Assembly: GCA_963765265.1 (NCBI GenBank)
Contig: CAVXVN010000006.1
Span: 372,001-436,000 of the forward strand
Direction of reading: 5' to 3'
DNA: 64,000 nt
From: Bacillus_BD sp963765265
GTDB taxonomy: Bacteria > Bacillota > Bacilli > Bacillales > Cytobacillaceae
In this document: positions 16,729 to 25,732 of the stretch, piece after piece
Position numbering within the stretch: position 1 is the first letter of the stretch
Layout: every line of letters begins with the position of its first letter
Notes under the pieces: model-generated
Told to the model about the DNA's origin: nothing
Databases searched by the model: none
Seen by the model: only the letters and a program-made list of their open reading frames with translations
Program-made: the position numbers and the translations under genes

Positions 16729-17380
16729 TTTTTTCCTTTCCTTTCATTCGCTTCTTTCCTTCCCGACATAGTTCTAATAAAGGACAAGTTGAACATTGAG
16801 GATTCTGGGCCTTACAATGATATCTTCCAAAAAAGATCATTCTATGATGTGTAACCGACCATTCGTCCTCTGGAACTTTTTTCATTAAGGTGTTTTCCAC
16901 TTCAAGTACAGAATCTTTCCACCTACAGAAGCCAAGTCTTTTGCTTACTCGTTCAACATGTGTATCTACAGCAATAGCTTGGACCCCAAATGCAACAGAG
17001 ACCACAACATTTGCTGTTTTTCTTCCTACACCAGGAAACTTTATTAATTCGTCACGATTAGTAGGAACTATTCCCTGATAATCCTCTAAAAGCATTTGGC
17101 AAAGCTTTTGGATGTTTTTTGCTTTGTTCCGATAAAGCCCAATGGAGCGAATATCTTGCTGTAATTCTTCTATTGAAACGTTTAGATAATCTTCAGGTGT
17201 TTTATATTTTTCAAAAAGATTTTTCGTCACTTTATTCACAAGAACATCTGTACATTGAGCTGAAAGTGCGACCGCAATCACTAACTCAAATGGATTTCGA
17301 TGGTTCAATTCACAATGCGCATCAGGAAACATTTCACCCATCTTATCTAAGCAAAATCTAATTTCACTTTTATTTAACAT
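16718..17380 (-). CDS. nth: Endonuclease III (DNA glycosylase/AP lyase)
   Basis: 220 residues from ATG 17380 (AAAGGA seven bases upstream); a longer upstream frame overlaps dnaD and is rejected. Removes oxidised pyrimidines and nicks at the abasic site. Helix-hairpin-helix FPGVGRKTANVV with catalytic K121, VDTHV with D139, and the 4Fe-4S ligands C-x6-C-x2-C-x5-C (CKAQNPQCSTCPLLELC). The order dnaD-nth-ypoC next to ponA is as in B. subtilis. Confidence 0.95.
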   Translation of the reverse strand: MLNKSEIRFCLDKMGEMFPDAHCELNHRNPFELVIAVALSAQCTDVLVNKVTKNLFEKYKTPEDYLNVSIEELQQDIRSIGLYRNKAKNIQKLCQMLLEDYQGIVPTNRDELIKFPGVGRKTANVVVSVAFGVQAIAVDTHVERVSKRLGFCRWKDSVLEVENTLMKKVPEDEWSVTHHRMIFFGRYHCKAQNPQCSTCPLLELCREGKKRMKGKEKNEN

Positions 17381-17399
17381 TTGCCTATCCTTTCCAAGC

Positions 17400-18101
17400 T
17401 TATTGCTCGAGCCAGTTATAAAATGGTAGTGGGTCTTGTCGGCTAGCGTCAGGTTCTTTCGGTTTTGATTTTTGATGTTGCCTAAACTTTCGACCATGGC
17501 TTTTGGCCTGCTCAATTGTTTTAATTCCATTTTTCTTCCATTCAAACAAAATTCGATCAATATATCGGAAGTTTAACTTTCCAGAAATCACCGCTTCTCT
17601 AAGCGCAGATTTAATGATAATGGCATCATGATGGTCGTCATCAATCCAAAGGGAAAGTGTTTCACATTCAAATGGTGAAAGTGGTCTTCCAAATTCTTGT
17701 TCAAAGCAAGTATAAAGGTTCGTTTCTTCTTGTTTATTTACTTCTACTTCTTTTCGTTTTTCCTGCATTAAAAAATGGTCAATTACTTTTTCCCATAATG
17801 GATCTAAAGAATATTTTTCAAAACGAATCCCATCGCTTGTATAACCCTCATTTATTTTAATAAACCCTTTTTGAATTACTTTACGAAGGATATCTGAACA
17901 TTCTGTAGCATTTATGGTCATAGAAGACGAGAGTTCAATTGGTGTGGGAAATTCATTCCCCTTTTCATTATAAGAAAGGATATGTAGCAATAGCACAAGC
18001 TCATATTCATCTAACTTCATCTCTTTGTAATGTGTTAGCAATACGGAGGGAATGGTAATCTGACCTTCTTGTAACCATTTCAATACATTTTTTTTACTCA
18101 T
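17400..18101 (-). CDS. dnaD: DNA replication initiation protein DnaD
   Basis: 233 residues from ATG 18101, which has GGAGGTG; the open frame extends further upstream without a site. DnaD remodels the origin with DnaA and loads helicase together with DnaB and DnaI. An N-terminal winged-helix oligomerisation domain (about 1-100) is followed by the DnaD/DnaB_2 domain, with FGRPLSPFECETLSLW, then AIIKSALREAV and NFRYIDRILFEWKKNGI. Length matches the B. subtilis protein. First gene of dnaD-nth-ypoC; a TATACT -10 lies just before it. Confidence 0.93.
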   Translation of the reverse strand: MSKKNVLKWLQEGQITIPSVLLTHYKEMKLDEYELVLLLHILSYNEKGNEFPTPIELSSSMTINATECSDILRKVIQKGFIKINEGYTSDGIRFEKYSLDPLWEKVIDHFLMQEKRKEVEVNKQEETNLYTCFEQEFGRPLSPFECETLSLWIDDDHHDAIIIKSALREAVISGKLNFRYIDRILFEWKKNGIKTIEQAKSHGRKFRQHQKSKPKEPDASRQDPLPFYNWLEQ

Positions 18102-18190
18102 TTTAAACACCTCCAAATTAGTATACCATGAAGCCAATAGGATCATAAGTTGAATAAACGGCATCATTTCCAATTGTAACTACTAGATAC

Positions 18191-18236
18191 GTAAGAAGAA
18201 AAAACCCGCAAAAAGATGCGGATTTTTTCTTCTTAC
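18191..18236. terminator. Terminator of asnS
   Basis: Long inverted repeat GTAAGAAGAAAAAA ... TTTTTTCTTCTTAC around CCGC/GCGG, between asnS and the dnaD promoter region; T-rich on both strands. Confidence 0.75.
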
Positions 18237-18273
18237 TGTATGATAAACAAGTAGTTGACTCTACTATTGTCTA

Positions 18274-19569
18274 TTAAGGATATAAGCGATTTAATAAACG
18301 TGGAAACGGGATGGTTTCCCGAACATGTTCAACACCACTAATCCAAGCAACGGTTCTTTCTAGTCCAAGTCCAAAGCCTGAATGCGGAACAGATCCATAT
18401 TGTCTAAGTTCCAAATACCATTTATATGCTTCTTCATCTAAGTGATGTTCAGCCAATCGTTTTTTAAGCAATTCAAAATCATAAACACGTTCTGAGCCAC
18501 CGATAATTTCTCCGTAGCCCTCGGGAGCAATTAGATCTGCACATAGAACAACCTCATCTCTGTTTGGATCTGGTTGCATATAAAAGGGCTTTATCGAAGT
18601 CGGATAATGAGTAATAAAGACTGGCTTCTCATAACTTTCAGCAATTGCCGTTTCATGTGGAGAGCCAAAATCATCGCCCCATTTAATATCATCAAACCCT
18701 TTATTATGTAAAAATGTAATAGCGTCATCATATGAAATACGTGGGAAAGGTGCTTTTATTTGTTCAAGCTTGCTTGTATCTCTTCCAAGTGTTTTTAATT
18801 CGATACTGCAGTTTTTTAGAACAGATTGTACGACATAGGAAACATATTCTTCTTGAACCTTTAAATTGTCTTCAAATTCACAAAAGGCCATTTCAGGCTC
18901 GATCATCCAAAACTCAATGAGATGTCGTCTTGTTTTTGACTTTTCAGCCCTAAAAGTAGGTCCGAATGAAAATACTTTTCCTAAAGCCATCGCTGCAGCT
19001 TCCATATATAATTGTCCACTTTGCGATAAATAGGCATCTTGATCAAAGTATTTGGTTGCAAAGAGCTCGGATGTTCCTTCTGGAGCACTACCCGTTAAAA
19101 TCGGTGGATCGACTTTAACAAACCCATGTTCATTAAAAAATTCATAGGTAGCCCGAATAATTTCATTACGTATCTTCATAACTGCGTGCTGCCTGCGTGA
19201 CCTGAGCCAAAGATGACGATGGTCCATCAAAAACTCTGTTCCATGTTCCTTGGGTGTAATCGGATAGTCAACAGAATGATGTATAACATCAATTTCCTTG
19301 ACAAGTAGCTCGTAACCTATTGGAGAACGCTCATCTTTTTGCACAATCCCGGTTACATATAAAGAGGATTCCTGTGATAAGGATTTAGCCTTTTGAAACA
19401 AGTCCTCAGACACTTCTGCTTTAACGATCACAGCTTGAATAAATCCTGTTCCATCACGAAGTTGTAAAAAGGCGATTTTTCCGCTTGATCGTTTATTGGC
19501 AACCCAAGCACCTAATTTCACTTCTTGATCAACATATTTATATACCTCAGCAATGGTTGAATTTATCAC
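18274..19569 (-). CDS. asnS: Asparaginyl-tRNA synthetase
   Basis: 431-residue class II synthetase charging tRNA-Asn. An N-terminal OB-fold anticodon-binding domain (about 1-105, VKLGAWVANKRSSGKIAFLQLRDGTGFIQ) precedes the catalytic domain. Motif 2 is FRAEKSKTRRHLIEFWMIEPE and motif 3 GFGLGLERTVAW. QSGQLYMEA marks the aminoacyl pocket. Full length. In B. subtilis aspB lies between asnS and ypmB; here tseB follows directly, so aspB is absent from this locus. Confidence 0.96.
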   Translation of the reverse strand: MINSTIAEVYKYVDQEVKLGAWVANKRSSGKIAFLQLRDGTGFIQAVIVKAEVSEDLFQKAKSLSQESSLYVTGIVQKDERSPIGYELLVKEIDVIHHSVDYPITPKEHGTEFLMDHRHLWLRSRRQHAVMKIRNEIIRATYEFFNEHGFVKVDPPILTGSAPEGTSELFATKYFDQDAYLSQSGQLYMEAAAMALGKVFSFGPTFRAEKSKTRRHLIEFWMIEPEMAFCEFEDNLKVQEEYVSYVVQSVLKNCSIELKTLGRDTSKLEQIKAPFPRISYDDAITFLHNKGFDDIKWGDDFGSPHETAIAESYEKPVFITHYPTSIKPFYMQPDPNRDEVVLCADLIAPEGYGEIIGGSERVYDFELLKKRLAEHHLDEEAYKWYLELRQYGSVPHSGFGLGLERTVAWISGVEHVRETIPFPRLLNRLYP

Positions 19570-19674
19570 GATAAAACTCCTTCCAAAAACAATAAAAAAT
19601 GAAATATGTATTTACATTAATTATACTCTTCCATATGGCGACAAGCAATACAGTAGCAATACAGAAGATGCTCC

Positions 19675-20157
19675 TTAAAGGTTTTCAATTTTCTTTAACC
19701 ATTCACCTGTCTCAAAAACAACTGAATGATAATTCAATAACCCCCCTTTTGTTCGAGAATGAATTTCCCAAAGTGGTACGCCGTTCTCAATACCAGGCTT
19801 TACCGAAATAATTTCATCTGATCCTATTTCATCCATCACTTTTTTAGTTGCTTGTTCCTTTGAAATTCCTTCACTTGCTTTTTTGACGATTATTTTCCCT
19901 TTTTTTTCTGGTATCCATACAACTAGCTTAACCCCCTTTTGATTTTCTCCTTGGAGAATATAGAAGGTTTTTTCCCCGTTATAAAGATTAAATTCATCCA
20001 CACTGATTAATCCAGCTTCTTCTTTTGCTATTAATCCTGCTTTTTCTTTAGCCTGCCTAACAGGTTCTTCAGCCTTAATATATACCATGATTGTAGAAGC
20101 CACTACGATCATGATGAATATGCCTATTAATAGTAACCATTTTTTCATCGCATTCAC
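19675..20157 (-). CDS. tseB: Cell-wall elongation regulator TseB (YpmB-like)
   Basis: 160 residues: short cytoplasmic N-terminus, a TM helix (WLLLIGIFIMIVVASTIMVY, about 7-27), then an extracytoplasmic part of two PepSY-like repeats of the DUF5590 family (conserved YNGEKTFYILQG, KEQATKKVMDEIG, GVPLWEI). In B. subtilis, YpmB/TseB modulates PBP2A and cell width. The open frame also allows a start at the internal ATG (MKKW). Small ypmA, normally next to it, is not found. Confidence 0.85.
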   Translation of the reverse strand: MNAMKKWLLLIGIFIMIVVASTIMVYIKAEEPVRQAKEKAGLIAKEEAGLISVDEFNLYNGEKTFYILQGENQKGVKLVVWIPEKKGKIIVKKASEGISKEQATKKVMDEIGSDEIISVKPGIENGVPLWEIHSRTKGGLLNYHSVVFETGEWLKKIENL

Positions 20158-20167
20158 TCTACTATCT

Positions 20168-20197
20168 AGCGTAATCCTTTTACGCTTTTCTTTTTTA
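20168..20197 (+). terminator. Terminator-like hairpin on the plus strand upstream of tseB
   Basis: Stem AGCGTAA / TTACGCT with loop TCCTT followed by a T-rich run (TTTTCTTTTTT) on the plus strand. No plus-strand gene precedes it. Confidence 0.4.
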
Positions 20198-20367
20198 CAC
20201 TTGAAAATCCTGTTGTTTTCGACAGAAATTACTACTTATACCCTTCTCTCAAAAGGCTAAAATAACGTAACAGGCAGAAAAGCCTTACATTTGATCCTGA
20301 TCACACCTTAACTTTACTACCGTTTCAAATGACAGGAAAAATTCATTCTACTTCAAACCGTCTTTTA

Positions 20368-20392
20368 GGCTGCTGTCTGCAGCCCTTTTTTT
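20368..20392 (+). terminator. Rho-independent terminator on the plus strand beside dinG
   Basis: Stem GGCTGC / GCAGCC with loop TGTCT and T7 tract on the plus strand. The minus-strand read-out after dinG has no T-tract, so this ends a plus-strand transcript. Confidence 0.6.
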
Positions 20393-20398
20393 ATTCAT

Positions 20399-23194
20399 TC
20401 ACAACCAGCTATCTATTTGTGCAACAATTTGTTGTATGTTCATTTCTTTAGGCTGGACATCCGGAATGGCATCAAGAAATACCTTCCCATAACGCTTGGT
20501 AACAATTCTGCGATCAAATACAATCATGATCCCTTTATCACTTCTTGTCCTGATAAGACGACCGAATCCTTGTTTAAATCGCAGCGCTGCTTCTGGTAGG
20601 GAATATTCCGTGAAAGGATTACCACCATATTGTTTAATTACTATACTTTTTGCTTCTGCTATCGGTTCATCAGGAGGAGAAAACGGAAGACGTACGATCA
20701 CAAGACAGGAAAGATCTTCGCCTGGAATATCAATACCTTCCCAAAAACTACTTGTTCCAAAAAGAATAGCCTTTTCAAATCTTTGAAAATTTTTAGTAAG
20801 TCTTAATCGGCTGCCACTTGTAATCCCCTGTGCTAAAAGGGTAAAGTCTTGTAATAACCCACTTTCTTTAACGAGTTCATATGTTTTACGCAGCATATCA
20901 TAAGATGTAAACAAGATGAGCATTCGCCCTTTTGTTGCTTCTGCAATGGATATAATGTGTTCCCCAATAGCGTATACATATTCTTGAAGAGAAACCTCAT
21001 TAATCTCAGGTAAATCATTTGGAATGATCATCTGTACTTGCTGGTCATAGTGAAATGGTGATGGAATTTGTTCTTGATGACAGGACATTCCATCTAAACC
21101 AAGCTCACTCATTGCATATTGAAAAGATCCTTTAACCGTCAAAGTGGCGGATGTCATCACAACACTCTTTTTCTTTTCAAAGAATAATTCCTTTAATTTT
21201 TCAGAAACGGCAATAGGTTGTGAATAGATTGTCGTTTTATTTTGTTTGGCACGTGTATCTGTTTCAATCCAATAAACATTATCTTTTTTTGACTGTAAGA
21301 TCATTTGCCTTAAGTAAGTAACCATCTTTTCAGCATCATTTAGCCAGGATCCCATTTCACTTAAAACAATTTCCTGCTTTTCACTTTTTAGGTCAGAATT
21401 ATTTTCTAAAAGTTGATAACATGAAGAAAATGTTTTTATATAATCGGATAACAAGAATAAAAATCGTTCAAGTCCTGCCTTTAACAACGTTGATTCTTTC
21501 TTTTTATAAGAATTTAATGAGCAACTAATTCGACTGTGGTTCTTATTTTTTGTATTCTTTTCTGCAAATAAAGCAATGATTTTGAACAAATCGTCCATTT
21601 CAAATAATAACTCTGACATTCGTCTATTCAGTTCAATCGAAAGGTTCTTCCCTTCAACCATAAGGCTAGTTTTTTCGAGCATCTTCTCGATCTTGTAGGC
21701 AAGTTGTTTCTGTTCACGAACTCCAATTTGTTGAAGAAGAAAACGAGTTGCAGCATAGTCAAACTTACTGCCAAAATGTTTTCCAGCTACTTTTTCAAAA
21801 TGATGGGCTTCATCGATAATCATCATTTCAGACGGCGGAAGAATCGATTGCTCCGATACTAAGTCTATTAACAAAAAGCTATGATTTGTGATAATTAAGT
21901 CTGCTTTCAGAGCGTCTTTTTTTGTTTTCAAATAGAAGTCTCTAGTCCTCCAGAAGTTTTCTTTTGGAAAAATATTCTCATTATGTTTAATTTTATGCCA
22001 GAATAATTGTCCACCACTGGATAAATTCAACTCATCTCGATCACCTGTAATCGTTTCTGTTAACCAAACAAGAATTTGCATTTTAGTTAACGTTGTATCG
22101 TAATTATCATCATTTTCACGTAATGAACGTACAAACTTTTCTAAATGAATATAATGATTTTTACCTTTCATCATGACTGTTTTAAAAGGTATTTGCATAA
22201 CTTTCTTTAACAAAGGTATATCATTATGGAGCAATTGCTCTTGAAGTTGAGTGGTATACGTACTAATAATAATCGGTTTATTTTTTGTAAGAGCTGTGGT
22301 TACAGCAGGCAACAAATACGCAAGGGATTTTCCGACTCCCGTTCCCGCTTCAATGATAGCATGGTGTTCTTTCTGAAATGCATCGTAAACAATATCCATC
22401 ATGCGAAATTGTCCACTTCTTTTTTCAAAATTCGGAAAAACATTTTTAAGTAACTGTTCCTTATCTTTGTCGTTCGTTGGGTAATCAATCGGTTGACTTT
22501 CCATTGTTTCACATTCAATAGGAAGTTTTTTCAGAAAGAGTCCTCCATATTGTTCAAGTTGGTGGGGTACTTGTTCAACCGTACTCTCCTTTTTCAATAT
22601 GAGATCTTCTAGCAGTTCATCTAAATCCCCTTTTAATCCACCTGACAATTTATTAAGTTGTCTTAACGTGAGTAAAGGAAGATTGCGTAAACGATCAAAA
22701 AGGATAAGGAGAAGCTCTCCTGTAACATACGCATCACTATCGGCTTGGTGTGGCCGATCATGTTGCAACCCCTCTTGAATCGCTAAATCGTTCAGTTTGA
22801 AGCTATCACTTGATGGAAAGAGTATGCGTGATAGCTCGACTGTATCAAGTATAGGTCCGTAGAAACCTTCAAAACCTGCCATTATTAACTCTTCTTGTAA
22901 GAATGATAAATCAAATAAAACATTATGGGCAACAAAATAAGCTCCTTTTAACAATTCCATCACTCTGGGAGCAATTTCTGCAAATAAAGGGGCATCTTGA
23001 ACCATTTGATCCGTAATACCGGTTAATTCTTCAATAAAGATAGGAATCGATTGATTTGGGCATAGCAAGGAAGAAAACTGGTCAATAATTTGACCGTTTT
23101 CAATGACCACTGCCGCAAATTGTATGATTTTATCCCCTTTTTTGGGAGAATTACCTGTTGTTTCTAAGTCTATTACTACATATTTATTACTCAT
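20399..23194 (-). CDS. dinG: DinG with N-terminal 3'-5' exonuclease and helicase domains
   Basis: 931 residues. The N-terminal DnaQ-like exonuclease (about 1-165) has VIDLETTG (D9, E11), HNVLFD near 90 and a late HQADSDA. The helicase part has Walker A EAGTGVGKS near 285, IIDEAHHFEK near 470, TSATL, and LPFSPPDEP with GFGRLIRT. Firmicute DinG proteins carry this exonuclease and usually lack the Fe-S cluster; no four-cysteine cluster is seen here. Length equals the B. subtilis protein. It lies between tseB and panD. Confidence 0.95.
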   Translation of the reverse strand: MSNKYVVIDLETTGNSPKKGDKIIQFAAVVIENGQIIDQFSSLLCPNQSIPIFIEELTGITDQMVQDAPLFAEIAPRVMELLKGAYFVAHNVLFDLSFLQEELIMAGFEGFYGPILDTVELSRILFPSSDSFKLNDLAIQEGLQHDRPHQADSDAYVTGELLLILFDRLRNLPLLTLRQLNKLSGGLKGDLDELLEDLILKKESTVEQVPHQLEQYGGLFLKKLPIECETMESQPIDYPTNDKDKEQLLKNVFPNFEKRSGQFRMMDIVYDAFQKEHHAIIEAGTGVGKSLAYLLPAVTTALTKNKPIIISTYTTQLQEQLLHNDIPLLKKVMQIPFKTVMMKGKNHYIHLEKFVRSLRENDDNYDTTLTKMQILVWLTETITGDRDELNLSSGGQLFWHKIKHNENIFPKENFWRTRDFYLKTKKDALKADLIITNHSFLLIDLVSEQSILPPSEMMIIDEAHHFEKVAGKHFGSKFDYAATRFLLQQIGVREQKQLAYKIEKMLEKTSLMVEGKNLSIELNRRMSELLFEMDDLFKIIALFAEKNTKNKNHSRISCSLNSYKKKESTLLKAGLERFLFLLSDYIKTFSSCYQLLENNSDLKSEKQEIVLSEMGSWLNDAEKMVTYLRQMILQSKKDNVYWIETDTRAKQNKTTIYSQPIAVSEKLKELFFEKKKSVVMTSATLTVKGSFQYAMSELGLDGMSCHQEQIPSPFHYDQQVQMIIPNDLPEINEVSLQEYVYAIGEHIISIAEATKGRMLILFTSYDMLRKTYELVKESGLLQDFTLLAQGITSGSRLRLTKNFQRFEKAILFGTSSFWEGIDIPGEDLSCLVIVRLPFSPPDEPIAEAKSIVIKQYGGNPFTEYSLPEAALRFKQGFGRLIRTRSDKGIMIVFDRRIVTKRYGKVFLDAIPDVQPKEMNIQQIVAQIDSWL

Positions 23195-23327
23195 TTATTA
23201 ACACCTCAAACACTCCGCTCAGGTCATACATCCACAGATTGTATTATTGCCTTTTCATTGTTAAACCGTATCATAAAATCTATAAAAGAAAAAGCCTTGA
23301 ATACAGTGAATTCTATAATCACCTGAC

Positions 23328-23361
23328 AAAAAAGTAAAAACTGACCCTAAAATAGAGTCAG
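23328..23361 (-). terminator. Terminator of the panBCD operon
   Basis: Stem CTGACTCT / AGGGTCAG with loop ATTTT-like followed by T5 and a second T6 run on the minus strand. Confidence 0.75.
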
Positions 23362-23375
23362 CTTCTAAAGTATAT

Positions 23376-23759
23376 TTACATAACCGTTTTTTCTGGTTCA
23401 GCGTAAATCAGATCTTTGATGCGATTTCCTTCATCCATTATTGCCACTTTAGGATAATGGTCTGCTAATTTTTCTTCTGATACTAAAGCGTATGAAATAA
23501 TAATAACGGTATCTCCTGGTTGAACTAAGCGGGCTGCAGCTCCATTTAAACAAACAGTTCCAGCCCCTCTTTCACCAGGAATAATATAGGTCTCAAAGCG
23601 TGCTCCATTATTATTATTCACGATTTGTACCTTTTCATTCGCAACCATACCAACTGCATCGAGTATGTCCGAATCAATGGTAATGCTTCCCACATAATTT
23701 AAATTGGCTTCTGTGACTGTTGCTCTATGGATTTTACCATTCATCATGGTACGAAACAT
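23376..23759 (-). CDS. panD: Aspartate 1-decarboxylase PanD
   Basis: 127-residue pyruvoyl enzyme making beta-alanine from aspartate for pantothenate. It self-cleaves between G24 and S25 (NYVGSITID), and the serine becomes the pyruvoyl group. R54-type residue in GARFETYIIPGERG and catalytic Y58 are present. Last gene of panB-panC-panD; its ribosome-binding site AGGAGG follows panC's end. Confidence 0.96.
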   Translation of the reverse strand: MFRTMMNGKIHRATVTEANLNYVGSITIDSDILDAVGMVANEKVQIVNNNNGARFETYIIPGERGAGTVCLNGAAARLVQPGDTVIIISYALVSEEKLADHYPKVAIMDEGNRIKDLIYAEPEKTVM

Positions 23760-23771
23760 TCTGTTTTCCTC

Positions 23772-24620
23772 CTACTCCTGATTGAAAATAACATTATCTA
23801 TAAGCCGAGCTTTTGAAAATTTCACCGCTAAAGCAATAATATAATCGCCATTAATCAATTTGACTGTTTCTAGATTGGGGTATGACAACACGCTTACATA
23901 ATCAACTTCTCCTGTTGTTTCGGCATGGATCATGTCTGCAATGCATGAAATCACACTTTCTGGATTTTTTTCTCCCGCCCTGATTAATTCCAGCCCACGT
24001 TGTAAACTACGATATAATATTGGGGCCCCCGCCCGTTCTTCTTCAGTAAGATATACATTACGGGAGCTTTTCGCTAATCCATCATGTTCACGTACAGTAT
24101 CTACAGCAACAATCTGTAAGGGGAAATTCAAATCATTGACTAAACTATCCACTACCGCTACTTGTTGGGCATCTTTTTTTCCAAAATATACTTTATTGGG
24201 CTGTACAAGATGAAATAGTTTCGTTAAAACTGTGACCACACCGTCAAAATGACCTGGTCTTGATTTTCCGCATAATACATTTGTCCGTTTGTGAACTTGC
24301 ATGGTGACAGAAAGTTCATTCGGATACATTTCTTGAACTGAAGGATGAAAAAGGATATCGACACCTACTTCTTCAGCTACTTTTTGATCCCGATCAAAAT
24401 CACGGGGATAATTTGCTAGATCTTCGTTTGGTCCGAATTGCAAAGGATTAACAAACACACTCAATACGATTATCTCATTCTCCTGGCGAGCTCTTTTTAA
24501 TAGCGCTCGATGACCTTCATGAAGAAAACCCATTGTAGGCACAAGACCAATTGAATGATGTTGCGATTTTTCATGTTTAATGAGTTCCTGTAATTCTGTA
24601 ATGGTGTTTACAACTTTCAT
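23772..24620 (-). CDS. panC: Pantothenate synthetase PanC
   Basis: 282 residues, ATP-dependent ligation of pantoate and beta-alanine. ATP-binding PTMGFLHEGH (HxGH-type), FVNPLQFGPNEDL, FGKKDAQQ and KSSRNVYL (KMSKS-like) are present. Its ATG overlaps the panB stop (ATGA), so the two are translationally coupled. Full family length. Confidence 0.96.
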   Translation of the reverse strand: MKVVNTITELQELIKHEKSQHHSIGLVPTMGFLHEGHRALLKRARQENEIIVLSVFVNPLQFGPNEDLANYPRDFDRDQKVAEEVGVDILFHPSVQEMYPNELSVTMQVHKRTNVLCGKSRPGHFDGVVTVLTKLFHLVQPNKVYFGKKDAQQVAVVDSLVNDLNFPLQIVAVDTVREHDGLAKSSRNVYLTEEERAGAPILYRSLQRGLELIRAGEKNPESVISCIADMIHAETTGEVDYVSVLSYPNLETVKLINGDYIIALAVKFSKARLIDNVIFNQE

Positions 24621-25459
24621 ACTCTAATCTTACCTCCGTAAAGAGATTGTAATGTCTCCTCTTTCATCGTAAAGCTGTGGTCATTATCTGGAAACACTCT
24701 CGATTTTACTTCACTTACATATTGCTTCAATCCATCAACAGCCATTTCATCCATGGAACAATATTGTTTGACGAATTTGGCAATTCTGTCAACTCCATAC
24801 CCAGTTACATCATGATACACGATGACTTGTCCATCAGTCCCAACACCTGCACCAATTCCAATAGTAGGGATTGTAAGCAAACTACTTATTTCCGTTGCCA
24901 ATTGTTTCGGCACACATTCGAGTACGATCATAAAAGCGCCTGCTTCTTCACATTTTTTTGCATCCTCGATCAACTTTCTTGCTTCATCCGCACTTTTCCC
25001 TTGTACTTTATAACCACCTAATACTCCAACCGATTGTGGAGTGAGCCCAAGATGGGCACATACTGGAATACCCGCATCTTTCAAAGCCTTTATATGGTCT
25101 AGGACTCCATCAGCACCTTCTAATTTAACCGCATGGGCTCCAGTCTCTTGAAGAATTCTTGTACTTGTCAAAAGTGTGTCGCGAATAGATAAGTGATAAC
25201 TCATAAAAGGTAAATCAACAAGTATGAAGGTATCCTTCGCACCTCTTTTGACTGCCTTTGTGTGATGGATCATGTCTTCGACCGTAACGGGAATAGTCGA
25301 ATCATAGCCAAGTACCACCATACCAAGTGAATCTCCCACAAGAATAACATCTGTTCCTGATTGTTCCACATGTTTTGCTGAAGGATAATCATAAGCCGTT
25401 AACATAGCAATGGCTTCACCATTTTGCTTCATTTGTAAAAAATCAGTCGTTTGCTTCAT
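24617..25459 (-). CDS. panB: 3-methyl-2-oxobutanoate hydroxymethyltransferase PanB
   Basis: 280 residues from ATG 25459 (GGAGG seven bases upstream). A longer frame begins inside the leader terminator and is rejected. First pantothenate step, adding hydroxymethyl from methylene-THF to ketoisovalerate. TAYDYPSAKHVEQSG, LVGDSLGMVVLGY with Mg-binding Asp, and GIGAGVGTDGQVIVYHD are diagnostic. Preceded by a roughly 190-base structured leader (see the pan-type element) that also contains a terminator. Confidence 0.95.
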   Translation of the reverse strand: MKQTTDFLQMKQNGEAIAMLTAYDYPSAKHVEQSGTDVILVGDSLGMVVLGYDSTIPVTVEDMIHHTKAVKRGAKDTFILVDLPFMSYHLSIRDTLLTSTRILQETGAHAVKLEGADGVLDHIKALKDAGIPVCAHLGLTPQSVGVLGGYKVQGKSADEARKLIEDAKKCEEAGAFMIVLECVPKQLATEISSLLTIPTIGIGAGVGTDGQVIVYHDVTGYGVDRIAKFVKQYCSMDEMAVDGLKQYVSEVKSRVFPDNDHSFTMKEETLQSLYGGKIRV

Positions 25460-25502
25460 TTCATTTCCTCCTATTGGAAGAGGTATAACACCATTATTTA
25501 TA

Positions 25503-25533
25503 AAAAAATCCTTCTCATATTCAGAAGGATTTT
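25503..25533 (-). terminator. Terminator in the panB leader (also downstream of birA)
   Basis: Stem AAAATCCTTCT / AGAAGGATTTT with loop GAATATG-like and a T7 tract on the minus strand. It lies between the panB promoter and the panB start, so it could act as an attenuator; it also ends read-through from birA. Confidence 0.75.
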
Positions 25534-25560
25534 GCATTTAAGTACAAGTGTATTATCCCT

Positions 25561-25592
25561 CTGTCCTGGTCCATTTTTTTGGATCTAGGCAG
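25561..25592 (-). promoter_or_regulatory. Candidate pan-motif RNA in the panB leader
   Basis: On the minus strand CTGCCTAGATCC pairs with GGACCAGGACAG across an A-rich loop, leaving unpaired adenosines within the stem. A hairpin with bulged A's just upstream of a pan operon is how the pan RNA motif of Firmicutes was described. Identification rests on position and fold, not an alignment. Confidence 0.5.
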
Positions 25593-25659
25593 ATATTATT
25601 ATTGATTCGTTTTTCTTACAAAGGTGCAGTTCACAACAATGATACCGCCCGTAAAAAGA

Positions 25660-25668
25660 ATTATAACA
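25660..25668 (-). promoter_or_regulatory. Extended -10 promoter of panBCD
   Basis: TGTTATAAT on the minus strand: perfect TATAAT with extended TGn. The -35 is weak. Transcription would start about 195 bases before the panB ATG, ahead of the leader structures. Confidence 0.6.
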
Positions 25669-25732
25669 GATTGAATGAATTCTTGACTATAATTAAATTC
25701 GATATATTTTTCACTTTTGTATATTTCTCATT

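Noticed and set aside
18102..18173. N-terminal extension of DnaD
   Set aside because: The ribosome-binding site GGAGGTG and homology place the start at 18101.
24677..25021. 114-codon plus-strand frame opposite panB
   Set aside because: Shadow of a strongly conserved gene; no ribosome-binding site.
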